A DNA stretch of 64,000 bases from CAIJMU01 sp035530275. Lineage in GTDB: Bacteria > Spirochaetota > Spirochaetia > Treponematales > Rectinemataceae. The notes beneath the pieces are model-generated. The model ran no database searches and was not told the DNA's origin. It saw only the letters and a list, made by a program, of their open reading frames with translations. The translations under genes were made by a program, and so were the position numbers. Each line of letters opens with the position of its first letter. Position 1 is the first letter of the stretch. Where the stretch lies: the NCBI GenBank assembly GCA_035530275.1, contig DATKVC010000010.1:1-64000 (forward strand), given 5' to 3'. This document shows, piece by piece, positions 41,880 to 52,607 of this stretch.

Positions 41880-41907
41880 TTTATACGCAAAGCCTTGCCT
41901 TGGTCAA
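41880..41907 (-). promoter_or_regulatory. promoter of the TPR-greA-VWA operon
   Basis: On the minus strand TTGACC (41907-41902), a 16-base spacer and TATAAA (41885-41880) form a good sigma-70-type promoter. Transcription would start near 41873, just upstream of the long open frame that leads into the TPR gene. Confidence 0.65.
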
Positions 41908-41979
41908 TCGGAGCCTTTCCCCGGCCATTCTCCATGGTCGCCGACGACCCTCGCTCTGGTGCGCGGCGCGCCTCCATGC

Positions 41980-41985
41980 TAGAGT
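41980..41985 (+). promoter_or_regulatory. possible leaderless rpe -10 element
   Basis: TAGAGT lies six bases before the rpe ATG at 41992. No convincing -35 is visible (TGGTGC at 41957 is poor), and no Shine-Dalgarno precedes the ATG. Confidence 0.3.
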
Positions 41986-41991
41986 TCGGTC

Positions 41992-42666
41992 ATGCATAGG
42001 CTCGCCGTGGCTCCTTCGGTCCTCTCCGCCGATTTTTCCGACATGGGCGGGGCCGTGAGGCTCATCGAATCTTCGGGAGCGGACTGGGTCCATCTCGATG
42101 TGATGGATGGTCGCTTCGTCCCCAACCTTACCTTCGGCCCGAAAATGGCGGCCGATCTCCGATCCGCCACCCGATTGCCCTTTGACGTTCACCTCATGAC
42201 CCTGGAACCCGAGAATTTGATCCCCTCCTTCATCCAGGCGGGGGTCGAATGGATCACCTTCCATGTCGAGGCTACCGTCCACGCCCACCGCCACCTCGAT
42301 TCAATCAAGAAGGCCGGTCTTCGCGCGGGAATTTCGATCGTTCCCTCTACCCCCCTGTCGACCATCGAGGAACTCCTTCCCTTCGTCGATCTCGTCCTCG
42401 TGATGACCGTCAATCCCGGTTTCGGGGGACAAAGCCTCATTCCCTCCTGTCTCGAAAAGGTGAGAAGATTGGCCGCGCTCCGTTCGGAAACTGGGCAAGG
42501 CTACCGCATCTCGGTTGATGGAGGCATCAACAAGGAGACGGCCCCGGCTGCCGTCTCGGCCGGCGCAGACGTCCTCGTCATCGGGTCGGCCTTTTTCGGC
42601 TCTCAGTCGCCTGCCTCCGAAGTCGCCGGCATCAAGGCTCTCGGGGCGCGCAACGACCGCGTTTGA
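41992..42666 (+). CDS. rpe: ribulose-phosphate 3-epimerase
   Basis: The 224-residue TIM-barrel enzyme interconverts ribulose 5-phosphate and xylulose 5-phosphate in the pentose phosphate pathway. Signatures are APSVLSADFSDMGG, WVHLDVMDGRFVPNLTFGP (metal His/Asp and the catalytic Asp), FDVHLMT, VMTVNPGFGGQ and ISVDGGIN with its second catalytic Asp. Length is normal and all active-site motifs are present. It is divergent from the TPR-greA operon. The next gene starts 44 bases downstream with its own ribosome binding site. Confidence 0.96.
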   Translation: MHRLAVAPSVLSADFSDMGGAVRLIESSGADWVHLDVMDGRFVPNLTFGPKMAADLRSATRLPFDVHLMTLEPENLIPSFIQAGVEWITFHVEATVHAHRHLDSIKKAGLRAGISIVPSTPLSTIEELLPFVDLVLVMTVNPGFGGQSLIPSCLEKVRRLAALRSETGQGYRISVDGGINKETAPAAVSAGADVLVIGSAFFGSQSPASEVAGIKALGARNDRV

Positions 42667-42710
42667 GTTTTCGCGCCGCGGCGCCGATATTGAAAATGGA
42701 GGATTCCGGG

Positions 42711-43691
42711 ATGAGGAAAATAGCCTTGGCGGTCATGCTTGCGCTTTCCGTCATCCTCGTCGGGCAGGAGCTCGACCGGGGAATTGCGGCATTCAAGGCT
42801 GAGCGGTGGCGCGACGCCCTCGATATTTTCGGTTCGGTACTCGCGAACCCGCAGGCTTCGGTGGATCAGCCCGAAGCCCTCTATTGGACGACCCTCGCGT
42901 CGATGGCGATCGGCGATCAAGCAACCGCGGAACGCTCGATCCAGGCCTATCTCGCCTCATATCCCAAAGGGCCTCGCGTGCCAGACCTTCTCTACCAGAA
43001 GGGGCGCATCCAGTTCGGACGCAGCGATTGGCAGGGCGCCCTGGCCTCCTTCGCCGCCTTCATGCAGGCTGCGCCTTCCCACGAACTCTATCCTTCGGCG
43101 CTTTATTGGAGCGGCGAATGCATGTATTCGCTGGGTCGCCTCGATGAAGCCCGCCGCGCCTTTGTCGCCGTCATAACCAAGTTTCCGAACAGCGTAAAAG
43201 TAGAGGCCGCCACCTACAGGCGCGATCTCATCGACCTGGAATTCCGCGAGGAAGAACTCCTGAAGCTCCTCACCTGGAGCCATGAGGAATCGCTCCGGAC
43301 GGTCGAGGATTTCCGCCGCAAGGAGAAGTCCTACGAACAGGCGATCGCGGTTTATCAGAAAGAGCTCGCCGACATGAAGCGAGGCGCCGCCACCGATTCC
43401 GATAAGGTTATCGCCGACCTGCGCTCCCAGGTAGCCGATCTCAGCGCAAAACTCGGATCCGCCCAAGCCGATCTCGCCGCGGCCAAATCCGAGCTCGACG
43501 CGACAAAAACGGCGGCGACCAAGGAAAGGTTGGCTGCGGCGGCCGCGGCCCAGCAGGCAAGTCCTCCGGCCCCCGGCTCACTGGTGCCCAGTTCCGCCTC
43601 CCTCGATGCCGAGGCCCTTGCCGCCAAGGCTCGGGCTCTGGACCTTCTCGCCTTCTATCTCAACAAGCTGTCGGCTGGAGGAGCACAATGA
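42711..43691 (+). CDS. exported TPR protein with C-terminal coiled coil
   Basis: The 326-residue product has a signal-like N-terminus (MRKIALAVMLALSVILVGQ). TPR units span residues about 20-170 (GIAAFKAERWRDALDIFGSV, LYQKGRIQFGRSDWQGALASF, LYWSGECMYSLGRLDEARRAF). A long coiled coil covers about 190-290, ending in an Ala-rich tail. The layout resembles periplasmic YbgF/CpoB-like proteins, but the order of TPR and coiled coil is reversed relative to CpoB. The ATG at 42711 follows GGAGG by eight bases. It heads a three-gene group (to 45835) with tight spacing. Function not recognised. Confidence 0.7.
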   Translation: MRKIALAVMLALSVILVGQELDRGIAAFKAERWRDALDIFGSVLANPQASVDQPEALYWTTLASMAIGDQATAERSIQAYLASYPKGPRVPDLLYQKGRIQFGRSDWQGALASFAAFMQAAPSHELYPSALYWSGECMYSLGRLDEARRAFVAVITKFPNSVKVEAATYRRDLIDLEFREEELLKLLTWSHEESLRTVEDFRRKEKSYEQAIAVYQKELADMKRGAATDSDKVIADLRSQVADLSAKLGSAQADLAAAKSELDATKTAATKERLAAAAAAQQASPPAPGSLVPSSASLDAEALAAKARALDLLAFYLNKLSAGGAQ

Positions 43692-44734
43692 TGACCCGTC
43701 TTCGCCTCTCCGTCGCGGCAGCCTTTTTTCTCGTCTGCGCCATGGGCCTCGCAGCCCTCGAGGCCCGCGAGGGACTCATCAAGATTGTCGTCGACGAGAC
43801 GAGCGCGCGATTCAGCCTCTTTCGCCTTATCGATATCGCGAAGGATCGCTACGCGCCCCTGTTTTTCGATCTCGATCCACGGACTACGAGCCTGACCCTT
43901 TCCTTCGAGGGGCGCCAATACAGACTCGGCGACTCCTCGGAATTCAGGCAGTCCGTGACCCGCACGGATTCCGGCGTCTCGATAGAATTTCGCTCAGCCT
44001 TCGCCCGCGTCACGGAGCGCCTCGATTTCGCGCGCTCGGCCGGAGCGGCGATCGCCGACGGCATAAGGCTTTCGCTCGAAACGGAAAACGTATCGCAGAA
44101 GTCCGCCTCGGTTGGCCTGCGCCTCCTCATGGATACCTCGCTCGCCGAAAAGTCCGGCATCCATTTCAGGCTTCCGGACCTCGAGAAGATGACGAACGAG
44201 ACGCTCTTCGAGGGATCGTCCATTCCCAATTGGATGGAGACTCCGGGCGATACGGCCGACTTCATGATCCAATTCACGGGCGACGGCCTCGTCGCGCCCG
44301 ATCGCGTGCACTTCGCCAACTGGAAGAGGCTCAATGAAGCTCCTTGGATACTCGACGCCTCGAACGCGCGCAATTTCACCCTCCTTCCCTACTCGGTGAA
44401 CGATTCCGCGGTGGCCATTTACTGGCTTCCCAAGAACCTCGCGCCGGGGGCCAAATCCTCGCAGACGATCGCGATGGGAGCCTTCAACGACAAGGGCTAT
44501 CCTCTCGCGCAGGCGGGCGACAAGGGTACCGAGGATCTGTTTTCCAAGACCGTGTTGAATCAGTCCTCCTCGACGGATAAAAAGACCCAGATGGAATCCG
44601 ATCTCCTCGCGGTTCGGGACCTCCTCACGAGGATTGATCTTGTCCTGTCGTCGGGGACCCAGCCGACCACGGACGAGATCGCCGCCTGGAAGAAGATCCT
44701 CGATCTCCTCGAAGAGCGGAAGAAGGGATACTGA
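43688..44734 (+). CDS. exported hypothetical protein
   Basis: The 348-residue product has a signal peptide (LRLSVAAAFFLVCAMGLAALEA). A beta-rich domain covers residues about 30-280 (FRLIDIAKDRYAPLFFDLD, GIRLSLETENVSQKSASVGLRLLMD) and a charged helical C-terminus about 300-348. I do not recognise a family. The VGLRLLMD- and TAIMGAF-like strands suggest a beta-sandwich binding domain. It overlaps the preceding TPR gene by 4 bases (ATGA), has GGAGGAG upstream, and is followed after 12 bases by a membrane TPR gene. The three products probably act together in the periplasm. Confidence 0.65.
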   Translation: MMTRLRLSVAAAFFLVCAMGLAALEAREGLIKIVVDETSARFSLFRLIDIAKDRYAPLFFDLDPRTTSLTLSFEGRQYRLGDSSEFRQSVTRTDSGVSIEFRSAFARVTERLDFARSAGAAIADGIRLSLETENVSQKSASVGLRLLMDTSLAEKSGIHFRLPDLEKMTNETLFEGSSIPNWMETPGDTADFMIQFTGDGLVAPDRVHFANWKRLNEAPWILDASNARNFTLLPYSVNDSAVAIYWLPKNLAPGAKSSQTIAMGAFNDKGYPLAQAGDKGTEDLFSKTVLNQSSSTDKKTQMESDLLAVRDLLTRIDLVLSSGTQPTTDEIAAWKKILDLLEERKKGY

Positions 44735-44746
44735 GGATCTACTCCG

Positions 44747-45835
44747 ATGGCACGATCGGTTCTCGACGACGCGCGGAGGCTCTTCGCGAAGGGGCGCCAC
44801 GCCGATGTCATCGGCCTCCTGGAATCCCGCCTGCCCCTCTTCAGGGAATCCCATGAGTACTATTATCTTTTAGGCTCATCCTGTCTTCGCACGGGCGACG
44901 TGGGCGGCGCCAACACCTATCTTAGGAGGGCCGAGCAGCTCGATCCGCGCGACGCGGACACCAAGCTCTGCCTCGCCGCCCTCCATCTCCGCCACGGAGA
45001 GACGGAAAAGGCCGTGGCCCTCTACCTCAGGGTCCTCGAAGATCGACCGCGCGACAGCCTGGCTCGACGCAATATGGAGCTGCTGCGCAAGGCCGACTTT
45101 CACGAACACATCGCGTCTTTGGGCACGGCTTCCCGCGATTTCGTCCGTCTCTTGCCCGGGCCTCGCGGCCTCCCGCCCTGGCTTCTTCCCCTGGCCGTCT
45201 CCCTGGCAGTCGCCACCGTGGTCTTCTTTTCCCTTCCTGCGCTCTCGGCCTTCGTCGGCCACATCAGGGACTCCGCCTCTCCTCGCAAGGATGTCGCCGC
45301 GATAAGCTTGAGCGCGGGGGAGCGAGCGAGCCCGGTCGCGGCCGCGGGCGAATCCCGTTACATCCTCACGGAAAGGGAAGCCCTTGCCGCCTTCGACAGG
45401 GCCAAGGATCTTTTCCAGCATTTCAGGGACAACGCGGCCAAGGTCGAGATCAATCGACTCCTTCAGTCGAACGCATCACCGGCCATCAAGGTGAAGGCCC
45501 AAACCCTCGCTGGTTTCGTCATGGCGCCCGACTGGAGGAGTCTGACCGACATTCCTTCGTATTCCGATGTTCGCAAGGATCCTCATCTTTACGATGGTTG
45601 CGCCGTCATCTGGAGGGGTAGGGCGGCGAATATACGGGGAAAGGCCGGTGACAGGAGCTTCGATTTTCTCGTGGGCTACGCCGACAGGAAGAATCTCGAA
45701 GGGATCGTTCCCATCCATGTCAGCGACGCGGCCATCGGCATCCCCGCCGACGCTCCCTTCGAAGTGCTCGCGTCCGTAGTGCCCGCGGGTGCCGGTTTCG
45801 GCCTCGAGGCGATAGCCCTCCACGAACTCAGATAG
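44747..45835 (+). CDS. TPR protein with one transmembrane segment
   Basis: In the 362-residue product, TPR units cover residues about 1-110 (LAALHLRHGETEKAVALYLRVLEDRP). A membrane segment lies near 145-165 (WLLPLAVSLAVATVVFFSL). A C-terminal domain (about 200-362) is predicted to lie across the membrane and includes a compact beta fold (HLYDGCAVIWRGRAANIRGKAG, FDFLVGYADRKNLEGIVPIHV) that looks OB-like. With no signal peptide, the TPR part should be cytoplasmic. Third gene of the group after rpe, followed by a bidirectional terminator. No known function recognised. Confidence 0.68.
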   Translation: MARSVLDDARRLFAKGRHADVIGLLESRLPLFRESHEYYYLLGSSCLRTGDVGGANTYLRRAEQLDPRDADTKLCLAALHLRHGETEKAVALYLRVLEDRPRDSLARRNMELLRKADFHEHIASLGTASRDFVRLLPGPRGLPPWLLPLAVSLAVATVVFFSLPALSAFVGHIRDSASPRKDVAAISLSAGERASPVAAAGESRYILTEREALAAFDRAKDLFQHFRDNAAKVEINRLLQSNASPAIKVKAQTLAGFVMAPDWRSLTDIPSYSDVRKDPHLYDGCAVIWRGRAANIRGKAGDRSFDFLVGYADRKNLEGIVPIHVSDAAIGIPADAPFEVLASVVPAGAGFGLEAIALHELR

Positions 45836-45874
45836 AAGTCATCCGTTACAAGGGGCCTGCCGTCGACCGCAAAA

Positions 45875-45902
45875 AAGAAGGCCGCCTCGCGGCGGCCTTC
45901 TT
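45875..45902 (-). terminator. bidirectional terminator between the TPR gene and ppdK
   Basis: AAGAAGGCCGCC (45875-45886) pairs perfectly with GGCGGCCTTCTT (45891-45902) around TCGC. On the minus strand the stem is followed by TTTT, making it a strong ppdK terminator. On the plus strand the run after it is short. Confidence 0.85.
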
Positions 45903-45918
45903 CCAAGCTTTGCACTAA

Positions 45919-48852
<2,934 letters not shown>

Positions 48853-48933
48853 ATGGCGCTTCCTCCATTCAACTTCCGTGCCCCTTCGCGAACGAAGAGC
48901 TCGGACAGACTAAGTGTATCGTAGACAGTTGAA

Positions 48934-48961
48934 GCTATATCCGCGGGAGCGCCCATGTCAA
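48934..48961 (-). promoter_or_regulatory. ppdK promoter
   Basis: On the minus strand a perfect TTGACA (48961-48956), a 16-base spacer and TATAGC (48939-48934) precede ppdK, leaving a leader of about 75 bases with a GGAGG ribosome binding site. Confidence 0.65.
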
Positions 48962-49000
48962 GGAATGGAACGGTGAGAGGGCTATCGTCGCGAGGGGCGG

Positions 49001-49018
49001 CGCGACACAATTGTCGCG
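49001..49018 (-). other. inverted repeat after the 49041-50201 gene
   Basis: CGCGACA (49001-49007) pairs with TGTCGCG (49012-49018) around CAAT, 23 bases beyond the stop codon of the minus-strand gene. No T-run follows, so it could be a terminator-like 3' structure or a dyad operator upstream of the ppdK promoter. Confidence 0.45.
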
Positions 49019-49040
49019 AAGAGGAGGGGATATCGGTTGA

Positions 49041-50201
49041 TTAGAGATTCAGGGCGAGGGTCATCACGGTGAGATCGGAACTTTGGACCTGACTGACGAG
49101 GGATTCGAATTTCACGTTCACCTTTTCGCAGGCCTCGGAGAGATAGGAGAGATAATACAAGCCGAGCTCGGCGCTCGCGTCGGAGTTCGGCAGCTCCTTG
49201 TAGAAATCCTGGAGACTCTTCTTCTTGAGATCGGCGTTGCGCTTCTCGTCGAAGGTCTCCTTCATGTTCTGATACTCGGATTCCTTGTTGTACAGGGTTA
49301 TCTGCAATCGCCCCTGCATGCCGATCGAAGCGTTGCGCGAGCCTATCTTCCAGGAAAGGTAGACGAATTCCTGCCGCTTCTCGAGGGAATCGAGGACCTG
49401 CTTGCGCACGCTGGGATCGAAGAGCACTGCGTTCATGTCGACGGCGCCCTTGAAAAGAGCCTTCGCCTCGCGCTTGAGATTTGAATTCTCAGCATTCATT
49501 GCGAGTTCCATGATCATAAGGGACACATATTCGGCGATCTTGGATTTCTCCATGTACTCCGCGAGGCTGGTCCTGATGTCCTTGAGGAGGAGGTCGTAGC
49601 CGTCCGAGCCCTTGAATTTGGCGATGATGAACCAAGTGAAGGGGCGGAGGTTGGTGAGGAATTTTTCGGAAAGCAGGAGCTGTATGTTCTTTTCCTCGGG
49701 CAGGAGGGAGGAATTGCGGCTGATGTACGAGTACATGGGCGCGAGAATCTCTTCGCGGATCGCCGCGATGTCCTTCTCCTTTTCGTGCAAGACCGTCTTC
49801 AGATAAGAATCGTTGATCTTCGTCTTTTCGTCGATGATGTTCGCCGGATTCAGGCGGTTCCACTTCTTGATCACGTCGGAGGAGAGTATCCGCGCGAAGA
49901 TGTAGACGTCGTACTGACGATAGAGCATCGAATAGACGACCAGTTTCGAAAGATCCATGATTTCCTGCCGGAGGCTCATGAACTCCGTCTTGGAAATTTC
50001 GACCTTGGAGATGTAGTCGACGAGCATCATCCGCTGCACGGACGCCGGCGAGAAGCTGTCCATGACGATGCCGTATTCCTCGACATTGTCGGCCAGCCTG
50101 AATTTTTTGAGATTTCTGCCCTTTCGTATGAAGAACGTCGTCCCTGCCTCGGTCAATACGATCTTCAAGGGAAGAGCCAATACGCTTTTTCTTTCCTGCA
50201 T
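49041..50201 (-). CDS. unrecognised cytoplasmic protein with a possible HATPase-like C-terminus
   Basis: This 386-residue helical protein has no signal peptide. I do not recognise a family. Residues about 280-300 (SLMIMELAMNAENSNLKREA) resemble the N-box of histidine-kinase-type ATPases (ELxxNAxxH). A later SAELGLYYLSYLSE resembles the G2 box (GLGLYxV), but no clear DxGxG box lies between them. The Met at 50201 is chosen because the ordered sequence (QERKSVLALPLKIVL) begins there; the earlier in-frame part overlaps the divergent promoter and gene. The gene is divergent from the M28-like gene and upstream of ppdK. Function is open. Confidence 0.55.
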   Translation of the reverse strand: MQERKSVLALPLKIVLTEAGTTFFIRKGRNLKKFRLADNVEEYGIVMDSFSPASVQRMMLVDYISKVEISKTEFMSLRQEIMDLSKLVVYSMLYRQYDVYIFARILSSDVIKKWNRLNPANIIDEKTKINDSYLKTVLHEKEKDIAAIREEILAPMYSYISRNSSLLPEEKNIQLLLSEKFLTNLRPFTWFIIAKFKGSDGYDLLLKDIRTSLAEYMEKSKIAEYVSLMIMELAMNAENSNLKREAKALFKGAVDMNAVLFDPSVRKQVLDSLEKRQEFVYLSWKIGSRNASIGMQGRLQITLYNKESEYQNMKETFDEKRNADLKKKSLQDFYKELPNSDASAELGLYYLSYLSEACEKVNVKFESLVSQVQSSDLTVMTLALNL

Positions 50202-50236
50202 TCCCGGACTTCGCCGACCTCCATACGCAATGGCGG

Positions 50237-50265
50237 AGTATATAGTAGTTCCTTTCGCGGGTAAA
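50237..50265 (-). promoter_or_regulatory. promoter of the 49041-50201 gene
   Basis: On the minus strand TTTACC (50265-50260), a 17-base spacer and TATACT (50242-50237) precede the gene by about 35 bases. The TATATA core is near-palindromic and also reads as TATAGT (50241-50246) on the plus strand toward the divergent gene. Confidence 0.5.
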
Positions 50266-50270
50266 CCATA

Positions 50271-52607
50271 TTGACGCGCATAGAAGGCCTGCCTATTCTC
50301 CTCCACGTGGCGAGAGTCAGTCATCCGGCCTTGCTGTTGGCCTTTTTGTTCGCGTTTCCCTCGCTGGCGAATTCGCAAGGGACGGCGGGGGCAGGAAGGT
50401 TCCGGCAAGGCGATCAGGGCTGGCTGTCTGGTTTTGGTCCCCCTGACTCCAATCTTGATGGAGGCTTTGACGCCAGGCTCGCCTATCTTGCAGCCCTGGG
50501 CCCGCGGACAGAAGGTAGCCAGGGGGAGCGCGACGCCGCGCTGCGGATAGTGGCCGACATCGAATCCTCCGGACTTCACCCCTCGATGTCTCCGCTCGAT
50601 AATCTCGTCGATGATCAATCGGATGCCGTGGCGGTGAGCGTCTCGATCCCCGGCAAGCGCAGGGATCTCCTGGCCTTCATCGTCCCCCTCGATACGGAAG
50701 CGAATGGGCCCTCGGGCGAGGGCGACGCAGCGATAGCGTTGATGCTCTGTGAGTTGCAGAGGATCGGTGCGGCCGCGGCGGAGGGGAGGGTCCCGCCGAT
50801 CGGCATCGAGGTCGTCTTTCTCCCAGCCGTCAGAAGGTATGCCGCGAACGGCTCCATCGCGCAGGGACCCGGAGCGGGTTGGTGGCTCGCCGGCTTCGAC
50901 TCGGCGAACCCGACGGCGGTGGTTTATCTTTCCATCGATTCGGTACCCGGCCGATTCGAGTTGATCAATGGGGAGCGCGGGCTCCTTTCCCCCTGGTGGC
51001 TTTTTGACCGGGCCAAATCGGCCCTCGATGCCTCCGGCCTCCCCGTCGACATCTTCCCCAATCGCATGCAGGGTTACCGTCTTGGAATCCTTGAAAGCCC
51101 GGGGCTGCTAACGCCCTACCTCGACTACGGCATTCCCGCTATCGAAGTCGAGGGAGCGACAGGCGAAGTCGCGGCGGGGGCCGCTCTCCGTTCCTTCACT
51201 TCCTTTTTTGAGGGCTTCGTTGAGGCAAACGCAACGGGCTTTATCGATACCTGGGATCGGGACTACTCCTCGTTCAGGCTGGGTTCCCTCGTCGTTCAAA
51301 TCCGCGAAGGCCCCTACATGGTCTTTCTGCTCTGCTTCGCCGCGGGGGTCGCGACCCTCATCCTCTTCTTCTCCCTCCGTCGCAGGTCACTCATCCCGCG
51401 CTTTCTCGCGAAGCTTCCTCACCGACTCCTCAATCTCGGCCTCCTCGCCCTCATCGCCGCGGCCTCGGTGCTCCTTTCTCTCGGCTGCCAATGGCTCGAG
51501 GGTTCCCTCTTCGGAACCGCGGCGGCCTGGAAGGTCGCCCCGGCTTTCTTCGCCTCCACCCGGCTCATCGTGTCCATTTTTTCCTTTCTCGGATTCCTGT
51601 CCTTCGCCGTCTCGATGCGCTGGATATCCCCCGATCCCTGGTTCTATGAGATCGCGGCCCTCGTCCTTTTCGGGATAGACATACTCGTCTTCGCCTTCTT
51701 GAGCCTGCCGCTCTCCTTTTATTTTTGTTGGGGTTTCATCGTGATCCTCGCCTCATCCTTCGTTCGAAGGAAGCTCGCGAGCCTTGTCGCCGCGGTCATG
51801 ATGATTGTGCCGATTGGGCTCGTCGTCCTCGAGATGCTGCGTTCCCCGTTTGATTCGGCGCTGAACATCATAATCGCCCCCGACCCGATAAAGGGAATCC
51901 TCCTCGTTTTGGCGATCGTGCCATTCGCGACGATGTTCGCGAGTCCCCTCCTCTTTCTCGCCCCGCGAGGAATAGGGCGACGCCGAGTCGCCGCCGCGGT
52001 CTTCCTCGCGCTCTCCGCGATCCCGGAAATGGCGGCGCTCTACGTGGTGTCCGCGCGAAGCGGGTCGCAACCCATCGCGCTTTCCGAAACCTTCGATCAG
52101 GACACTTCGTCCTGGACGGCTCGACTCGAATCCGATGTCGGGCTTTCGTCGCTCGCGCTTTCCCGGAACGGAATCCCCGAAGCCATCAGCACCTTCAGGG
52201 GGCAGTCCACGCTTGTCGGAAAGGACTCGGCTAAGCCCATTTCGGCAAGGCTCGATACCAGGGACTTCCTTGGACGACGAAACCATTTTATAGTTGTTAC
52301 CTTCCCTCGGGCCCCCGATTCGATGGTCCTCAGACTGACCTCGTTGAGCCAACTCGCCATCTACGATTGCAGCCTGCCCTACCGAGTCGACCTCGACGGC
52401 CTCGGCGCGAGCATATTTGCCGGCCCGGGCAAGGGCGAGAGGCTCGCTTTCACCCTGACGACAGAAGCGGCCTTCTCCGCGAGACTCTCCGTGGAGGCGG
52501 ACTTCGCCGGAGGGATCGCCGACTGGCGCACCGAAGGCACGCGACCGCTCAAGGTGCTCGAGGAACGGATCGAGGCGAGCTTCGATCTTCGCAGTCCGTC
52601 GTCATGA
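50271..52607 (+). CDS. polytopic membrane protein with degenerate M28-peptidase-like domain
   Basis: The 778-residue product has an N-terminal hydrophobic segment (HPALLLAFLFAFPSLANSQ). An M28 aminopeptidase-like extracytoplasmic domain follows (about 60-320), then eight or so membrane helices (about 345-600) and a beta-rich C-terminal domain. The zinc-ligand positions of M28 appear replaced: VPLDT where an AHxD motif is expected, and LPAV where the EE pair is expected; only the SIDS aspartate is kept. It is probably a non-catalytic homologue of ER-type M28 membrane peptidases. The start is uncertain: TTG at 50271, or a GTG 36 bases later. It overlaps dinB by 4 bases (ATGA). Confidence 0.65.
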   Translation: MTRIEGLPILLHVARVSHPALLLAFLFAFPSLANSQGTAGAGRFRQGDQGWLSGFGPPDSNLDGGFDARLAYLAALGPRTEGSQGERDAALRIVADIESSGLHPSMSPLDNLVDDQSDAVAVSVSIPGKRRDLLAFIVPLDTEANGPSGEGDAAIALMLCELQRIGAAAAEGRVPPIGIEVVFLPAVRRYAANGSIAQGPGAGWWLAGFDSANPTAVVYLSIDSVPGRFELINGERGLLSPWWLFDRAKSALDASGLPVDIFPNRMQGYRLGILESPGLLTPYLDYGIPAIEVEGATGEVAAGAALRSFTSFFEGFVEANATGFIDTWDRDYSSFRLGSLVVQIREGPYMVFLLCFAAGVATLILFFSLRRRSLIPRFLAKLPHRLLNLGLLALIAAASVLLSLGCQWLEGSLFGTAAAWKVAPAFFASTRLIVSIFSFLGFLSFAVSMRWISPDPWFYEIAALVLFGIDILVFAFLSLPLSFYFCWGFIVILASSFVRRKLASLVAAVMMIVPIGLVVLEMLRSPFDSALNIIIAPDPIKGILLVLAIVPFATMFASPLLFLAPRGIGRRRVAAAVFLALSAIPEMAALYVVSARSGSQPIALSETFDQDTSSWTARLESDVGLSSLALSRNGIPEAISTFRGQSTLVGKDSAKPISARLDTRDFLGRRNHFIVVTFPRAPDSMVLRLTSLSQLAIYDCSLPYRVDLDGLGASIFAGPGKGERLAFTLTTEAAFSARLSVEADFAGGIADWRTEGTRPLKVLEERIEASFDLRSPSS

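Noticed and set aside
48853..49040. Small gene or RNA between ppdK and the next minus-strand gene
   Set aside because: It contains the ppdK promoter and one inverted repeat only; no open frame with a start and ribosome binding site, and no tRNA-like fold.
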